From Amycolatopsis orientalis DSM 43388 (lineage in GTDB: Bacteria; Actinomycetota; Actinomycetes; Mycobacteriales; Pseudonocardiaceae), in assembly GCF_000411975.1 (NCBI RefSeq), contig NZ_ASXG01000130.1, positions 62,001 through 126,000 of the forward strand: a stretch of DNA of 64,000 nt, given 5' to 3'. The notes beneath the pieces are model-generated. The model was not told the origin of the DNA. It saw only the letters and a program-made list of their open reading frames with translations, and made no database searches. Both the position numbers and the translations under genes were made by a program. Shown piece after piece: positions 8,449 through 17,318 of this stretch; within the stretch, counting starts at the first letter, position 1, and every line of letters starts with the position of its first letter.

Positions 8449-9273
8449 ATGGGCGACGGGCAATCTGCCGCCGAGGTGCTCTCCGCGGAACTGGCCGCGC
8501 TGCGCGCGCGGGCCGGGAATCCGTCGTTCCGCAAGATGGCCGACCGCTCCGGGCGGATCTCGCACACCACGCTGCACGAGGCGGTCCGCGGCACCCGGTT
8601 CCCGTCGTGGGACACCACGCGCGAGTTCGTCCGGGCCTGCGACGCGGACGAACAGCAGTGGCGGCGACGCTGGGAAGAGCTGAAGGGCGTGCCGCCGGAG
8701 CCCGAACCGGCCGAGGTCGCCATAGTCAAGACCGTCGAGGCCACCGCGGCCGAACCGGCGCTGATCACCTCGGAACCGGCCGCCCCGGAGAAGCCCCGGC
8801 GACGCCGCAAGTACGCGCTGGCCGCGGTCGCGTCCGTCGTCGTGCTGCTCGCCGGGGTCGCCGCGATCGTGGTGCCGAAGCTGAAGAGCGGCGGCCTGGT
8901 CGACGTCGGCGCGCGCATCCCCGGCGACAACTCCAAGTTCATCGGCGACGTGACCGTGCCCGACGGCACCGTGCTCCACGTCGGCGAGACCGTCCAGAAG
9001 GTGTGGGAGCTGCAGAACACCGGTTCGGTGCCCTGGCATCAGCGGTACCTGCAGCGGATGGACCTGCCGGCCAGCCCCGGTTCGTGCCGTACCCCGGACC
9101 GGGTGCTGATCGGCGACACCCCGCCGGGCGACCACGTGATGGTGAGCGTCCCGCTGACCGCCTCGCCCGCGCCGGGGCGCTGCTGGATCGGCTGGAAGAT
9201 GGTCGACGCGGCCGGCGCGGAGCTCTTCTCGACCCGGCGTCCGGTGTATGTGCTGGTGACGGTCGTCTCCTGA
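8449..9273 (+). CDS. Membrane protein with cytoplasmic XRE-like HTH and external NBR1-Ig-like domain
   Basis: A 274-residue three-part protein. Residues about 10-75 form a helix-turn-helix region (FRKMADRSGRISHTTLHEAV, then PSWDTTREFVRACDAD). A Pro/Glu/Ala linker with a basic stop RRRRK precedes one membrane segment at about 122-143. The external part, about 162-272, looks like an immunoglobulin-like NBR1 (FW) domain: VWELQNTGSVPW, then CWIGWKM and two cysteines that could pair. Family knowledge: NBR1-Ig domains occur in actinobacteria, often in such fusions, but no function is settled. It may be a one-component membrane-spanning sensor; DNA binding is inferred. The ATG at 8449 has an AGGGAGAGCG Shine-Dalgarno sequence. 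Confidence 0.75.
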   Translation: MGDGQSAAEVLSAELAALRARAGNPSFRKMADRSGRISHTTLHEAVRGTRFPSWDTTREFVRACDADEQQWRRRWEELKGVPPEPEPAEVAIVKTVEATAAEPALITSEPAAPEKPRRRRKYALAAVASVVVLLAGVAAIVVPKLKSGGLVDVGARIPGDNSKFIGDVTVPDGTVLHVGETVQKVWELQNTGSVPWHQRYLQRMDLPASPGSCRTPDRVLIGDTPPGDHVMVSVPLTASPAPGRCWIGWKMVDAAGAELFSTRRPVYVLVTVVS

Positions 9274-9355
9274 CGCGTGTCAGATTCTGTAAGACCCGGT
9301 CGCCGGGGTACCGAACACCCCAGTCCACTCGCCAGGATGAGTCTCGCTGGGGGTC

Positions 9356-9391
9356 GGTCCGTGGCAGCCGCGAACAGCGCTGCCACGGACC
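9356..9391. terminator. Bidirectional terminator hairpin
   Basis: A perfect 13-bp inverted repeat (GGTCCGTGGCAGC at 9356-9368, complement at 9379-9391) with a 10-base loop lies between the convergent ends of the NBR1-Ig gene (9273) and the GlxA-type regulator (9399). Confidence 0.65.
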
Positions 9392-9398
9392 GCCGAGT

Positions 9399-10382
9399 TC
9401 AGGCCGGGCGCCGGAAGGTCGTCCGGTAGGCGCTCGGCGACACCCCGAGCGCGGCCTGCAGGTGCTGCCGCAGCGACGCCGCCGTCCCGAAACCGCACGC
9501 CGCGGCGACCCGGTCGACCGGCAGCTCCGTTTCCTCCAGCAACTGCCGCGCGCGCTCCACTCGCTGCTGGGTCAGCCACTGCAGCGCCGACATCCCGACC
9601 TCGTCGCGGAACCGCCGGGTGAACGTCCGGGTGCTCATCGACTCGCGCACCGCGAGGTCGCGCAGCGTGATCGGCTGGTCGAGATGCTCCAAGGCCCACG
9701 CTCGCGCCGCCGAGGTGGACGACGACCTCGGCTCCGGCACCGGACGGCGGATGAACTGGGCCTGTCCGCCCTCGCGATGCGGGGAAACGACCGTGCCGCG
9801 AGCGACCTCGTTGGCGACCGCCGCGCCGAAGTCGCGCCGGATCATGTGCAGGCAGAGGTCGATGCCGGACGCGACGCCCGCCGAGGTGAGGACGTTCCCG
9901 TCCTCGGTGTAGAGCACGTCCGGGTCGAGCTGCACGCGCGGATACTCCAGCTGAAATTCGCAGGCCGAACGCCAGTGCGTGGTCGCGCGGCGGCCGTCGA
10001 GCAGGCCCATCGCGGCGAGCACGTACGCGCCGGTGCAGATCGAAGCGATCCGGGTGCCCGGACGCACGAGGTCCATCGCGTGCTTGAGGGGCGCGGTCAG
10101 CTGATGTCCGCCGGGCTCGTATTCGAGCGACGACGCGGGCACGATCACCGTGTCGGCCTCGGCCACCGCCTCCGGACCTTGCGCGATCGGGATGGTGAAG
10201 TCCGAATCGGTGCGGATGTCGCCGGGTTCCGGCGTGCAGGTGACGACCTCGTACAACCGCTCCCCGGCAGCGGATCTGGCCTGGCCGAAGAGCCGGTGGA
10301 CGATGCCCAGCTCCATCACGAGCATGCCGTGCCGCACGAGCACCGCGACCTTGTGCCGCTCCGGATGCCGAAAAACCGCCAT
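9399..10382 (-). CDS. GlxA-type transcriptional regulator (DJ-1/PfpI + AraC HTH)
   Basis: A 327-residue regulator. An N-terminal DJ-1/PfpI-like amidotransferase fold (VAVLVRHGMLVMELGIVHRL ... RIASICTGAYVLAAMGLLDG, with Cys in the elbow SICTGAY) is followed by an AraC-type double helix-turn-helix. The HTH part reads LRDLAVRESMSTRTFTRRF and later VDRVAAACGFGTAASLRQHL. The DJ-1 part usually senses small molecules. The ATG at 10382 is used because the fold begins there; longer upstream frames would run into the divergent gene. It is divergent from the quinone reductase at 10453 with a 70-bp spacer, so it probably controls that gene. Confidence 0.88.
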   Translation of the reverse strand: MAVFRHPERHKVAVLVRHGMLVMELGIVHRLFGQARSAAGERLYEVVTCTPEPGDIRTDSDFTIPIAQGPEAVAEADTVIVPASSLEYEPGGHQLTAPLKHAMDLVRPGTRIASICTGAYVLAAMGLLDGRRATTHWRSACEFQLEYPRVQLDPDVLYTEDGNVLTSAGVASGIDLCLHMIRRDFGAAVANEVARGTVVSPHREGGQAQFIRRPVPEPRSSSTSAARAWALEHLDQPITLRDLAVRESMSTRTFTRRFRDEVGMSALQWLTQQRVERARQLLEETELPVDRVAAACGFGTAASLRQHLQAALGVSPSAYRTTFRRPA

Positions 10383-10452
10383 GGCCCGATTCTTGCACAA
10401 GGTGGCCATCGGGCCACTGTTTTGGCCGTTTCGCCGGTTGCACCCTGGCCTC

Positions 10453-11154
10453 ATGAACGTCTTGTGGATCTACGCCCATCCCGACCCGGCTTCGCTCAAC
10501 GGCGCGCTCCGCGACGAGGGCGTCGCGACGCTGCGCGATCTCGGCCACGACGTGCGCGTATCCGACCTCTACGCGATGCGCTGGAACCCGATCGTCGACG
10601 AGATCGCGACCGTGCCCGAGGACGTCCGGACCGAGCACGGAAAACTCGACTGGGCCGATACGGTCGTCGTCCAATTCCCGCTCTGGTGGGCGGACACCCC
10701 AGCCATCCTGAAAGGCTGGTTCGACCGCGTTTTCGTGCAGGGCTACGGCTACGACTACCGCGACGAAACCGGTCACACCCTCCGCTACGGCAACGGCGTC
10801 CTGGCCGGGAAACGCGCGATGGTCATCGTCACCGCGGGGGCGCACGAGGACAGCCTCGGCCCGCGCGGCGCGCACGGTTCGCTGGACGATCTGTTGTTCA
10901 ACGTCCAGCACGGCACGCTCTTCTACACCGGCATGACCGTCCTGCCGCCGCTCAAGGTGACCGGCACGAACCGGATGACGCCGGAGAAGTTCGACTGCGT
11001 CGTCGAGCAGCTGCGCAAGCGTTTGCACTCGCTGGAAACGACCGATCCGCTGCCGTTGCGCACCCAGGACGGCGGCGATTACGACCGGCGGCTCGTCCTG
11101 CACCCCGAAGTCGCCCCAGGTCAGACCGGGTACGCGGCACACCTGACGGCTTGA
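10453..11154 (+). CDS. NAD(P)H dehydrogenase (quinone), NQO1/flavodoxin-like fold
   Basis: A 233-residue flavoprotein of the modulator-of-drug-activity/NQO family, expected to reduce quinones or other electrophiles with NAD(P)H. It begins with a beta-strand and FMN/FAD-binding loop (NVLWIYAHPDPASLNGALR). The core motif VVVQFPLWWADTPAILKGWF is the classic fingerprint, and GYGYDY plus TAGAHEDSLGPRGAHG form the isoalloxazine pocket. The ATG at 10453 is divergent from the GlxA-type regulator. The stop codon lies within the likely -35 box of the next gene. Confidence 0.88.
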   Translation: MNVLWIYAHPDPASLNGALRDEGVATLRDLGHDVRVSDLYAMRWNPIVDEIATVPEDVRTEHGKLDWADTVVVQFPLWWADTPAILKGWFDRVFVQGYGYDYRDETGHTLRYGNGVLAGKRAMVIVTAGAHEDSLGPRGAHGSLDDLLFNVQHGTLFYTGMTVLPPLKVTGTNRMTPEKFDCVVEQLRKRLHSLETTDPLPLRTQDGGDYDRRLVLHPEVAPGQTGYAAHLTA

Positions 11155-11185
11155 CCCGTATATACCTCAGTGGTTATATACGAGC
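11151..11185 (+). promoter_or_regulatory. Promoter with embedded palindrome for a leaderless SRPBCC gene
   Basis: TTGACC (11151-11156) and TTATAT (11174-11179) are separated by exactly 17 bp and followed by six bases before the ATG at 11186. An imperfect palindrome with arms GTATATA and TATATAC spans 11158-11181, covering the spacer and the -10 box. The -35 box contains the stop codon of the preceding gene. The layout suggests a repressor, perhaps of the ArsR type often paired with SRPBCC proteins, but none is encoded nearby. Confidence 0.65.
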
Positions 11186-12064
11186 ATGGCAATCCTGCGG
11201 ACCACCCCTGACGGACGACCGAGCGTGCGCCTCGAACGGACCCTGGCCCATCCGCCGGAGAAGGTGTGGCACGCGGTCACCTCGCCGGACGAACTGGCGC
11301 ACTGGTTCCCGGCCGCCGTGACACTGCCGGAATCCCCGGCGCCCGGCGGGAAGATCACCTTCACCTTCACCGAAACCGGGGACGTCAGCGCAGGCGAGAT
11401 CGTCGGCTACCGGCCGCCGGAGGTTTTCGAGTTCACCTGGAACTCGGACCTGATCCGGATCGAGGTGTCCGCGGACGGAACGGGCAGCAAGCTCGTCTTC
11501 ACGCACGTCTTCAACCGCGGCGAACCGGACATCGCCCGGCTCGGCGCGGGACGGCACGTCACCGGCTGGGTCGCCTGCCTCGATTCCCTCGAAGCCGCCT
11601 TGGACGGCCGCACGCCGGAGCCGCCGGCCGACTGGCACGCGCGGATGGTGCACTACATCGAGGAATTCGGCCTGGAGGACGGCGAAGTCCTGGACGACGG
11701 CACGATCCGGTTCCGCCGGGACCTCGTCTGGCCGCCGGCCGAAGACGTCTGGAAGCGGTTGCCGCAGCCGGAAGCCGGCGCGCAGGTGCTGGAGTCGCGG
11801 TCGCCGGAGGTGCTGGCCTACACCTGGCTGCACGACGGCGAACCCGCTGGTCGCGTGCGGTGGGAAGTGACCGCGGACCCGCTGGACGGCGTGCGGGTCG
11901 AGCTGACTCAGACCGTTCCGGCGGAGCTGAGCGACCTGCGGCCGGACTTGCTGACCGCACGGCACGAGCAACTGAACGCGCTGTTCGCGGCGTCCTTCGG
12001 GGTGGAACTGGAGCCGTGGAGCGAAGAGCGGAAGGCGGCGGTGCGGGGGCGGTACAGCTCGTGA
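11186..12064 (+). CDS. SRPBCC (AHSA1-like) domain protein, tandem
   Basis: A 292-residue protein with two SRPBCC/START-like halves. The first (about 1-150) has the AHSA1 pattern LERTLAHPPEKVWHAVTSPDELAHWFP and GEIVGYRPPEVFEFTW. The second (about 160-290) is more degenerate but again shows RFRRDLVWPPAEDVWKRL and PEVLAYTWLHD. Such proteins bind hydrophobic ligands or assist folding, and no substrate can be inferred. The ATG at 11186 follows a strong promoter by only six bases, so the mRNA is probably leaderless. The stop codon is inside the stem of the terminator at 12058-12103. Confidence 0.82.
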   Translation: MAILRTTPDGRPSVRLERTLAHPPEKVWHAVTSPDELAHWFPAAVTLPESPAPGGKITFTFTETGDVSAGEIVGYRPPEVFEFTWNSDLIRIEVSADGTGSKLVFTHVFNRGEPDIARLGAGRHVTGWVACLDSLEAALDGRTPEPPADWHARMVHYIEEFGLEDGEVLDDGTIRFRRDLVWPPAEDVWKRLPQPEAGAQVLESRSPEVLAYTWLHDGEPAGRVRWEVTADPLDGVRVELTQTVPAELSDLRPDLLTARHEQLNALFAASFGVELEPWSEERKAAVRGRYSS

Positions 12065-12103
12065 GTGTTCATGCCGGTTCTAACCGGATTTAGCACTCAC
12101 GAG
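12058..12103. terminator. CTCGTGAGTG-family bidirectional hairpin (copy 1)
   Basis: Arms CTCGTGAGTG (12058-12067) and CACTCACGAG (12094-12103) enclose a second stem CCGGTT/AACCGG. The stop codon of the SRPBCC gene is in the left arm and the GNAT stop lies 3 bp beyond. Related copies occur at 30362 and 52981. Confidence 0.7.
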
Positions 12104-12106
12104 CCC

Positions 12107-12925
12107 CTACCCCAGCGCGGTGTTGTACGGCGAAAACCGCACCTCCGCAGGCCCCGGCAGCGCTTTTCCGTGGAGCACCAGCCGCGGTGCCGGACCGTGC
12201 ACCGCCAGGCCGCGCGCCTCGCACCACGCCGACAGCTCCGGAAACCGGTGGTCCACCGCCAGCCGGAGATCGCCGGTCGTGGTCCGGGCGATGCCGCGGA
12301 TCAGCGCGCGAGCCTGGTCCTCGTCCGCGGCCACCACCGGACCGATCACCAGCACCCCGGCTTGCACGGTGCCGAGCGCGTAGCCGTCGTCGGTCACGTA
12401 GACGTGCTCGGCCTCGAACAGCATGCGGTTCAACAACTCCCGCCGCGCGAAGCCTTGCGCCGCACTGTCCAATTCGTACACCCGCGCCACGTCCGCCGGA
12501 CCGAGCGGCCGCGCCGCCGGACCGCCGTCGTCGGTGAACCGGCCGCGATGGTCGTCGCAGCCGCCGTCGTGCTCAAAGCCCATCGATTCGTACAGCGGAC
12601 GCGCGTTTTCCGTGGTGTGCAAGGACACGGTGGCGTCCCCGGCCTCGTCGAGAGCGTGTGCCATCACCCGGCGACCAAGCCCTTGGCGCGCGAATCGTTC
12701 CGCGACGACGACCATCGACACCGACGCGGTCGGGCCGGTCCGCGTCAGCACCGCTGCCGCGGCGAGGCCGCCGTCCGGGGTGTCAATGCCGAATCCGCGG
12801 CCGACGTCCAGCAGCATCGCCCATTTCCGCTCCTCGCGCGGCCACCCGCGATCGGTGCCGAGGTCGAGGCAAGCGGACAGGTCGGCAGGCCCGAGCGAAC
12901 GGACCGAGGCGTCGGCGAGCAGCAC
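12107..12925 (-). CDS. GNAT-family N-acetyltransferase with C-terminal YitH-like half
   Basis: A 272-residue protein. The N-terminal half carries the acetyl-CoA-binding region (VSMVVVAERFARQGLGRRVM, matching the Q/R-x-x-G-x-G/A loop) and the typical TENARPLYESMGFEHDG. The second half (GPADVARVYELDSAAQGFAR to the end) resembles the acetyltransferase-like domain found in YitH-type proteins. The acceptor substrate is unknown. The GTG at 12925 is favoured because a TAGGGT box ends seven bases upstream (12933-12938); a GTG three codons earlier overlaps that box. It is convergent with the SRPBCC gene and divergent from the frameshifted gene at 13009. Confidence 0.78.
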   Translation of the reverse strand: MLLADASVRSLGPADLSACLDLGTDRGWPREERKWAMLLDVGRGFGIDTPDGGLAAAAVLTRTGPTASVSMVVVAERFARQGLGRRVMAHALDEAGDATVSLHTTENARPLYESMGFEHDGGCDDHRGRFTDDGGPAARPLGPADVARVYELDSAAQGFARRELLNRMLFEAEHVYVTDDGYALGTVQAGVLVIGPVVAADEDQARALIRGIARTTTGDLRLAVDHRFPELSAWCEARGLAVHGPAPRLVLHGKALPGPAEVRFSPYNTALG

Positions 12926-13008
12926 GCTGCCCACCCTAGGCCGGACAGCGGCCGCTTTGGTCGGCTCGACGCCGAAAATTCAACTGCCGCCCGGCATAGG
13001 CTTCGCTG

Positions 13009-14293
13009 GTGACCGACTCCGAAGTGCTGACCGTCCAGCAGGTTCTCGGCGGCGGACGGTTCGCCGAAGTCGGCGAGGTACGGGTGACCGATTCCCGCAC
13101 CGGCTATGTGGCCGTCGGGGGTTCGCTGGGACGCCCGGTGTGGGCCGGGCACAGCGTGGAGGGTTCGTCCGAGCCGACAGCCTGGAACCGGGTCGGCGTC
13201 TACCGCGCCGACACGTTCGAATGCGGGCACCTGCTGAGCCCGCATTGGCCGGTCAACGCGTTGGCGTTCCATCCGGAACTGCCGATCCTGGCCATCGGCT
13301 CCGGATCGTACGACGGCGGCTATTTCTACGAAGGCGAGCTGACCGTCCTCGACCTCGAATCCGGCCGTGCGACCTCTTTGCTGAAGGATCGCCGCGAGGT
13401 CACCGAACTTCGCTGGCGCGACCGGCACACCCTCGACGCGAAGATTTCGGTCCCCACCGAGGACGACGAGAAAGAACTCGGCACCTCCACGATGGCGGTC
13501 GCCATCGTCTTGCCGGACTGGCGAGCGGTGCGAGCCCGTTCACTGCGGTTCGACGGCATCGCGGTGGCACCGACCGCCGCGCCGGTCGCCCCGGAAAAGA
13601 CCCGGCGGCAGATATGGGCGGTCGCCGCGTTGAGCGACGGACAGATTCTCGCCAGTCTCGAGCAGGTCGCCGCGGAGTGCTGGTCGGCCACCGGCGAACG
13701 GGAATGGTCGGTGCCCGCCTCAGGTGTCGGCTGCCAGCTCTGCGTCGACTTCCAGGAGAACACCGCCGTCCTCAACGCCTGGACTGGTTGGACTGGATCG
13801 GCCTCGACCGTCGAACGCGTCCGGCTGACCGACGGACGCGTAGAACCGGTCCGGACCTTCGACCACCCCGCAGTGCTCACCGCCGACGAAACCGGACAGC
13901 TCGCCATCCGCCCTCCCTCCGAGCGGCTCGATCGTCCACGCCACCGCGATCCACGACGGAGCCGGGCTGCTGCCCGGCAACGCCTGCGTAATCCGCCGCT
14001 CCTACCCCGGCGGAGAAGCCCACTGGGTCTACCCCGCCGACCACCAGGTCACCGCGATAGACACCATCGGGTACACCGTCTACGTGGCGTTCAACTCCGG
14101 TGAGATCGTCGCGCTCGACGGTCGCGAACTCGGACGGCAGCATCTGCAGGTCAACGGACACGCCGTCGTCCCGCTGTCGCTGAGCGCGCGAGCTCCGGAC
14201 CGGCTCGTCGTCGGCACGCTCGACGGACGTGTGCTGGTTTGCGAAACAGTGGCGAGGGAGTCCTACGCCACACGCGCGGCAATCGCGCAGTAG
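13009..14293 (+). pseudogene. Beta-propeller-like protein gene with a single-base frameshift
   Basis: The frame opening with GTG at 13009 encodes a WD40/YncE-like sequence (PVNALAFHPELPILAIGSGS, GELTVLDLESGRA) up to about 13915. It then becomes Arg/Pro-rich nonsense, while the +1 frame continues coherently (GSIVHATAIHDGAGLLPGN, then [19 protein letters not shown]) to a TAG at 14293. Removing one base from the pyrimidine run near 13911-13920 restores a 427-residue protein. It is either a real inactivating insertion or a sequence error. Its start has TAGGCT six bases upstream, so it is leaderless-type. The stop is 14 bp before accD. Function is unknown. Confidence 0.7.
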
Positions 14294-14307
14294 CTAAGCT
14301 CCGCCAC

Positions 14308-15945
14308 ATGAGCAGTGCGACGCAGCCGCTCGGGACGCCGCCCGAGGGAGAACCGGACATCCACACGACGGCCGGCAAGCTCGCGGATCTCTATCGCCGC
14401 TACGACGAGGCCGTGCACGCCGGCTCGGCGCGCGCGATCGAGAAACAGCACGCCAAGGGCAAGAAAACCGCCCGCGAGCGGATCGATCTGCTGCTCGACG
14501 AGGGCTCGTTCGTCGAGCTGGACGAGCTGGCGCGGCACCGCTCCACGAACTTCGGGCTGGAGAAGAACCGCCCGTACGGCGACGGCGTGGTGACCGGTTA
14601 CGGCACCGTCGACGGCCGTCCGGTGTGCGTGTTCAGCCAGGACGTCACCGTGTTCGGCGGCGCGCTCGGCGAGGTCTACGGCGAGAAGATCGTCAAGGTG
14701 ATGGACCTGGCGATCAAGACCGGCCGTCCGATCATCGGCATCAACGAGGGCGGCGGCGCGCGGATCCAGGAGGGCGTCGTCTCGCTCGGCCTGTACGGCG
14801 AGATTTTCCGCCGCAATACCATGGCGTCCGGCGTGATCCCGCAGATCTCGCTGATCATGGGCGCGAACGCGGGCGGGCACGTCTACTCCCCCGCGCTCAC
14901 CGACTTCGTCGTGATGGTGGACGAGACGTCGCAGATGTTCATCACCGGGCCGGACGTCGTGAAGACGGTGACCGGCGAGGACGTCACCTTCGAGGAACTC
15001 GGCGGCGGGCGCACGCACAACACGAAGTCGGGCGTCGCGCACTACCTCGGTTCCGACGACGAGGACGCCATCGCCTACGTCAAGGAACTGCTCTCCTACC
15101 TGCCGCAGAACAACCTGTCCGAGCCGCCGGAGTTCGACGCGAACCAGCCGCCGGCCGGGTTCTTCGAGAACGTCACCGACACCGACCGCGAGCTCGACAC
15201 GCTCATCCCGGACTCGCCGAACACGCCGTACGACATGCACGAGGTCGTCACCCGCGTGCTCGACGACGGCGAATTCCTCGAGGTGCACGAGCTGTTCGCG
15301 CCCAACATCCTGGTCGGGTTCGGCCGGGTCGACGGGCAGAGCGTCGGCGTCGTGGCGAACCAGCCGACCCAGTTCGCCGGCTGCCTCGACATCGACGCGT
15401 CGGAGAAGGCCGCCCGGTTCGTGCGGACCTGCGACGCGTTCAACATCCCGGTGCTGACCTTTGTGGACGTTCCGGGCTTTCTTCCCGGCACCGACCAGGA
15501 GTGGAACGGCATCATCCGGCGCGGCGCGAAGCTGATCTACGCGTACGCGGAAGCGACCGTCCCGCTGATCACGGTGATCACGCGCAAGGCCTACGGCGGC
15601 GCGTACGACGTGATGGGCTCCAAGCACCTCGGCGCGGACATCAACCTGGCCTGGCCCACCGCGCAGGTCGCGGTGATGGGCGCGCAGGGCGCGGCGAACA
15701 TCGTGCACCGCAAGACGCTGGCCAACGCGGCCGCGGAGGGCAAGGACGTCGACGCGCTGCGCGCCGATCTGATCCAGGAGTACGAGGACACGCTGCTCAA
15801 CCCGTACGCGGCGGCTGAACGCGGTTACGTCGACTCGGTGATCGTGCCCGCGCACACCCGCGGCCACATCGCGAAGGCGCTGAGCCTGCTGCGCACCAAG
15901 CGCGAATCGCTGCCGCCCAAGAAGCACGGCAACATCCCCCTGTGA
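14308..15945 (+). CDS. accD: Acyl-CoA (propionyl/acetyl-CoA) carboxylase beta subunit
   Basis: Carboxyltransferase subunit, 545 residues, which transfers CO2 from carboxybiotin to propionyl-CoA and perhaps acetyl-CoA. Two crotonase-like halves are visible. The N-terminal half has [19 protein letters not shown] (oxyanion glycines) and the C-terminal half has [20 protein letters not shown] and [15 protein letters not shown]. It resembles AccD5/PccB-type subunits. The ATG at 14308 has TAAGCT (14295-14300) seven bases upstream, so the transcript is probably leaderless. The epsilon subunit follows after 7 bp. The biotinylated alpha subunit is 10 kb downstream at 25.7 kb. Confidence 0.95.
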   Translation: MSSATQPLGTPPEGEPDIHTTAGKLADLYRRYDEAVHAGSARAIEKQHAKGKKTARERIDLLLDEGSFVELDELARHRSTNFGLEKNRPYGDGVVTGYGTVDGRPVCVFSQDVTVFGGALGEVYGEKIVKVMDLAIKTGRPIIGINEGGGARIQEGVVSLGLYGEIFRRNTMASGVIPQISLIMGANAGGHVYSPALTDFVVMVDETSQMFITGPDVVKTVTGEDVTFEELGGGRTHNTKSGVAHYLGSDDEDAIAYVKELLSYLPQNNLSEPPEFDANQPPAGFFENVTDTDRELDTLIPDSPNTPYDMHEVVTRVLDDGEFLEVHELFAPNILVGFGRVDGQSVGVVANQPTQFAGCLDIDASEKAARFVRTCDAFNIPVLTFVDVPGFLPGTDQEWNGIIRRGAKLIYAYAEATVPLITVITRKAYGGAYDVMGSKHLGADINLAWPTAQVAVMGAQGAANIVHRKTLANAAAEGKDVDALRADLIQEYEDTLLNPYAAAERGYVDSVIVPAHTRGHIAKALSLLRTKRESLPPKKHGNIPL

Positions 15946-15952
15946 GGCCGCG

Positions 15953-16165
15953 ATGACGGACACTCCCCTGCTCCGCGTCGTCCGCGGCAACCCGGACGAC
16001 GCCGAACTCGCCGCGCTCACCGCGGTGGTGGCCACTGCCGCTTCGGCGTCGGCACCCGCGCCCAAACCGCGTCGTACGTCGTGGTGGGGTGACCGGGCCG
16101 CCGCGGTGCACGCGCCGGCGGCGGCTGGCGACGGGGCTTGGCGCGCTTCGGCCTTGCCTCGCTGA
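15953..16165 (+). CDS. accE: Acyl-CoA carboxylase epsilon subunit
   Basis: A 70-residue accessory subunit that in actinobacteria stabilises or stimulates the alpha-beta carboxylase complex. It shows the family pattern LRVVRGNPDDAELAALTAVV at the N terminus and WRASALPR at the C terminus, with an Ala/Pro-rich middle. It begins 7 bp after the accD stop and is surely cotranscribed. No other function is likely. Confidence 0.9.
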   Translation: MTDTPLLRVVRGNPDDAELAALTAVVATAASASAPAPKPRRTSWWGDRAAAVHAPAAAGDGAWRASALPR

Positions 16166-16216
16166 GGTTCTCGTGAGCGGTGGCCGGGGCTCGCGACTAC
16201 CCGCGGCGGTGGTGGC

Positions 16217-16621
16217 TCATCGCCCCCGTTGCGCCCAGTCCGGCGCGTCCGCACCCGCGTGCGCCAGCAACTCCTGCCGGGTGATCGAACCGAACGGCCC
16301 GACCCCGCGCAGCAGCAGGTAATCGCCCGCGTCGGCTTGATCGTGCTCGATCTCGACGTCCTCGGCGTGGTAACTGTCCGTCCAGACGATCCGGACCTGG
16401 CAGCCACCGTTCTGGGTGAGCGCGTGCACCTGCTGCACGGTCGCGAGCCGGGCCATCGGTTCCGACTCCCATCGCTGCTGCAGGAATCGCCAGCGCGAAG
16501 CCTGTTCGGCCGCGCGCAACCGCTGATCGAGCCCGGCGGCGCGATCCCGGAAAATCCAGACAATCCCGGCCACGACCGCGGCGGCGACAGCCAGTCCGAC
16601 CAGCCACAAGACCGTTCCCAT
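16217..16621 (-). CDS. Small single-pass membrane protein, unknown function
   Basis: A 134-residue protein with one N-terminal membrane segment (about 3-24, TVLWLVGLAVAAAVVAGIVW), a basic/helical stretch (RAAGLDQRLRAAEQASRWRF) and a soluble C-terminal domain. That domain contains VQQVHALTQNGGCQVRIVWTD and GDYLLLRGVGPFGSITRQEL. I do not recognise the family. It is convergent with accE and follows the tetR gene by 12 bp on the same strand, so the two may be cotranscribed. Confidence 0.65.
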   Translation of the reverse strand: MGTVLWLVGLAVAAAVVAGIVWIFRDRAAGLDQRLRAAEQASRWRFLQQRWESEPMARLATVQQVHALTQNGGCQVRIVWTDSYHAEDVEIEHDQADAGDYLLLRGVGPFGSITRQELLAHAGADAPDWAQRGR

Positions 16622-16633
16622 GTCTCCCGGAGC

Positions 16634-17245
16634 CTACTCGCGGCGGTGCTCCCGGAGGAATCGCTCAACCAGGCCATGGGTGAATTCCGGCGGAACCGAA
16701 GCGCCGGTGACCAGGACGCGGTAGTGGATCGGCCCGACGAGTTGCTCGACCGCGCTGTCCAGGTCGACGTCCGACGGCAATTCGCCGCGGGCGACGGCGC
16801 GTTCGAGCGGTAGCCGGTCACGCGCGCGCTGGGCGCGGATGTGCACCTCGCGCAGCCGCCGCGCCAGCTCCGGGTCGTGCTGCGCCTGGCCGAGCAGCGC
16901 ACGGAACACCGCGCCAGCATCGGCGGTGGTCAGGAATGACGCGATCGCGGCTAGGTGCGTGCAGAGGTCCTCGCGGAGATCGCCGGAGTCGGGCGGGGAA
17001 AGCTCCTCCACGAGGTCGTCGCCAAGCGCCTCGAGCAGAATGTCCACTTTGGACGGCCACCAGCGGTAGACAGTCTGCTTGCCGACTCCCGCCCGGGCCG
17101 CGATGCCTTCCATCGTGAGCCCGGCGAAACCGACCTCCACCAGCAGATCGTCGACCGCGTGCAGAACCGCTCGGCGCGCGTCCTCGCTGCGGCCGTAACG
17201 GTTCCCGTGATGCCGGCGCCCGCCGGGCCCAGTGACGTCGCCCAC
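16634..17245 (-). CDS. TetR/AcrR-family transcriptional regulator
   Basis: A 203-residue repressor-type protein. The N-terminal HTH reads AVLHAVDDLLVEVGFAGLTM, then GIAARAGVGKQTVYRWWPSK, the canonical TetR recognition helix. The C-terminal ligand-binding part has no assignable ligand. The GTG at 17245 is chosen because a TAGACT box on the minus strand (17253-17258) is exactly seven bases upstream; a TTG at 17263 would overlap this box. It diverges from the MFS transporter at 17319 and a perfect palindrome lies between them, so it probably represses both. Confidence 0.88.
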   Translation of the reverse strand: MGDVTGPGGRRHHGNRYGRSEDARRAVLHAVDDLLVEVGFAGLTMEGIAARAGVGKQTVYRWWPSKVDILLEALGDDLVEELSPPDSGDLREDLCTHLAAIASFLTTADAGAVFRALLGQAQHDPELARRLREVHIRAQRARDRLPLERAVARGELPSDVDLDSAVEQLVGPIHYRVLVTGASVPPEFTHGLVERFLREHRRE

Positions 17246-17252
17246 GCGAAGA

Positions 17253-17275
17253 AGTCTAGCCAAGACGCAACGTCT
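17253..17275. promoter_or_regulatory. TetR promoter and candidate operator
   Basis: The minus-strand -10 box TAGACT is at 17258-17253. Just upstream of it lies the palindrome AGACG-CAA-CGTCT (17263-17275), in the -10/-35 spacer of tetR and about 44 bp before the MFS start. Autoregulation plus control of the transporter is inferred. Confidence 0.55.
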
Positions 17276-17318
17276 CGTCTAGCGTTACGAGCACCAGCTC
17301 ACTAGGGGGTTCTCAGTC

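Noticed and set aside
14263-16920. Long minus-strand frame across accD and accE
   Set aside because: Antisense of conserved carboxylase genes; no recognisable product.
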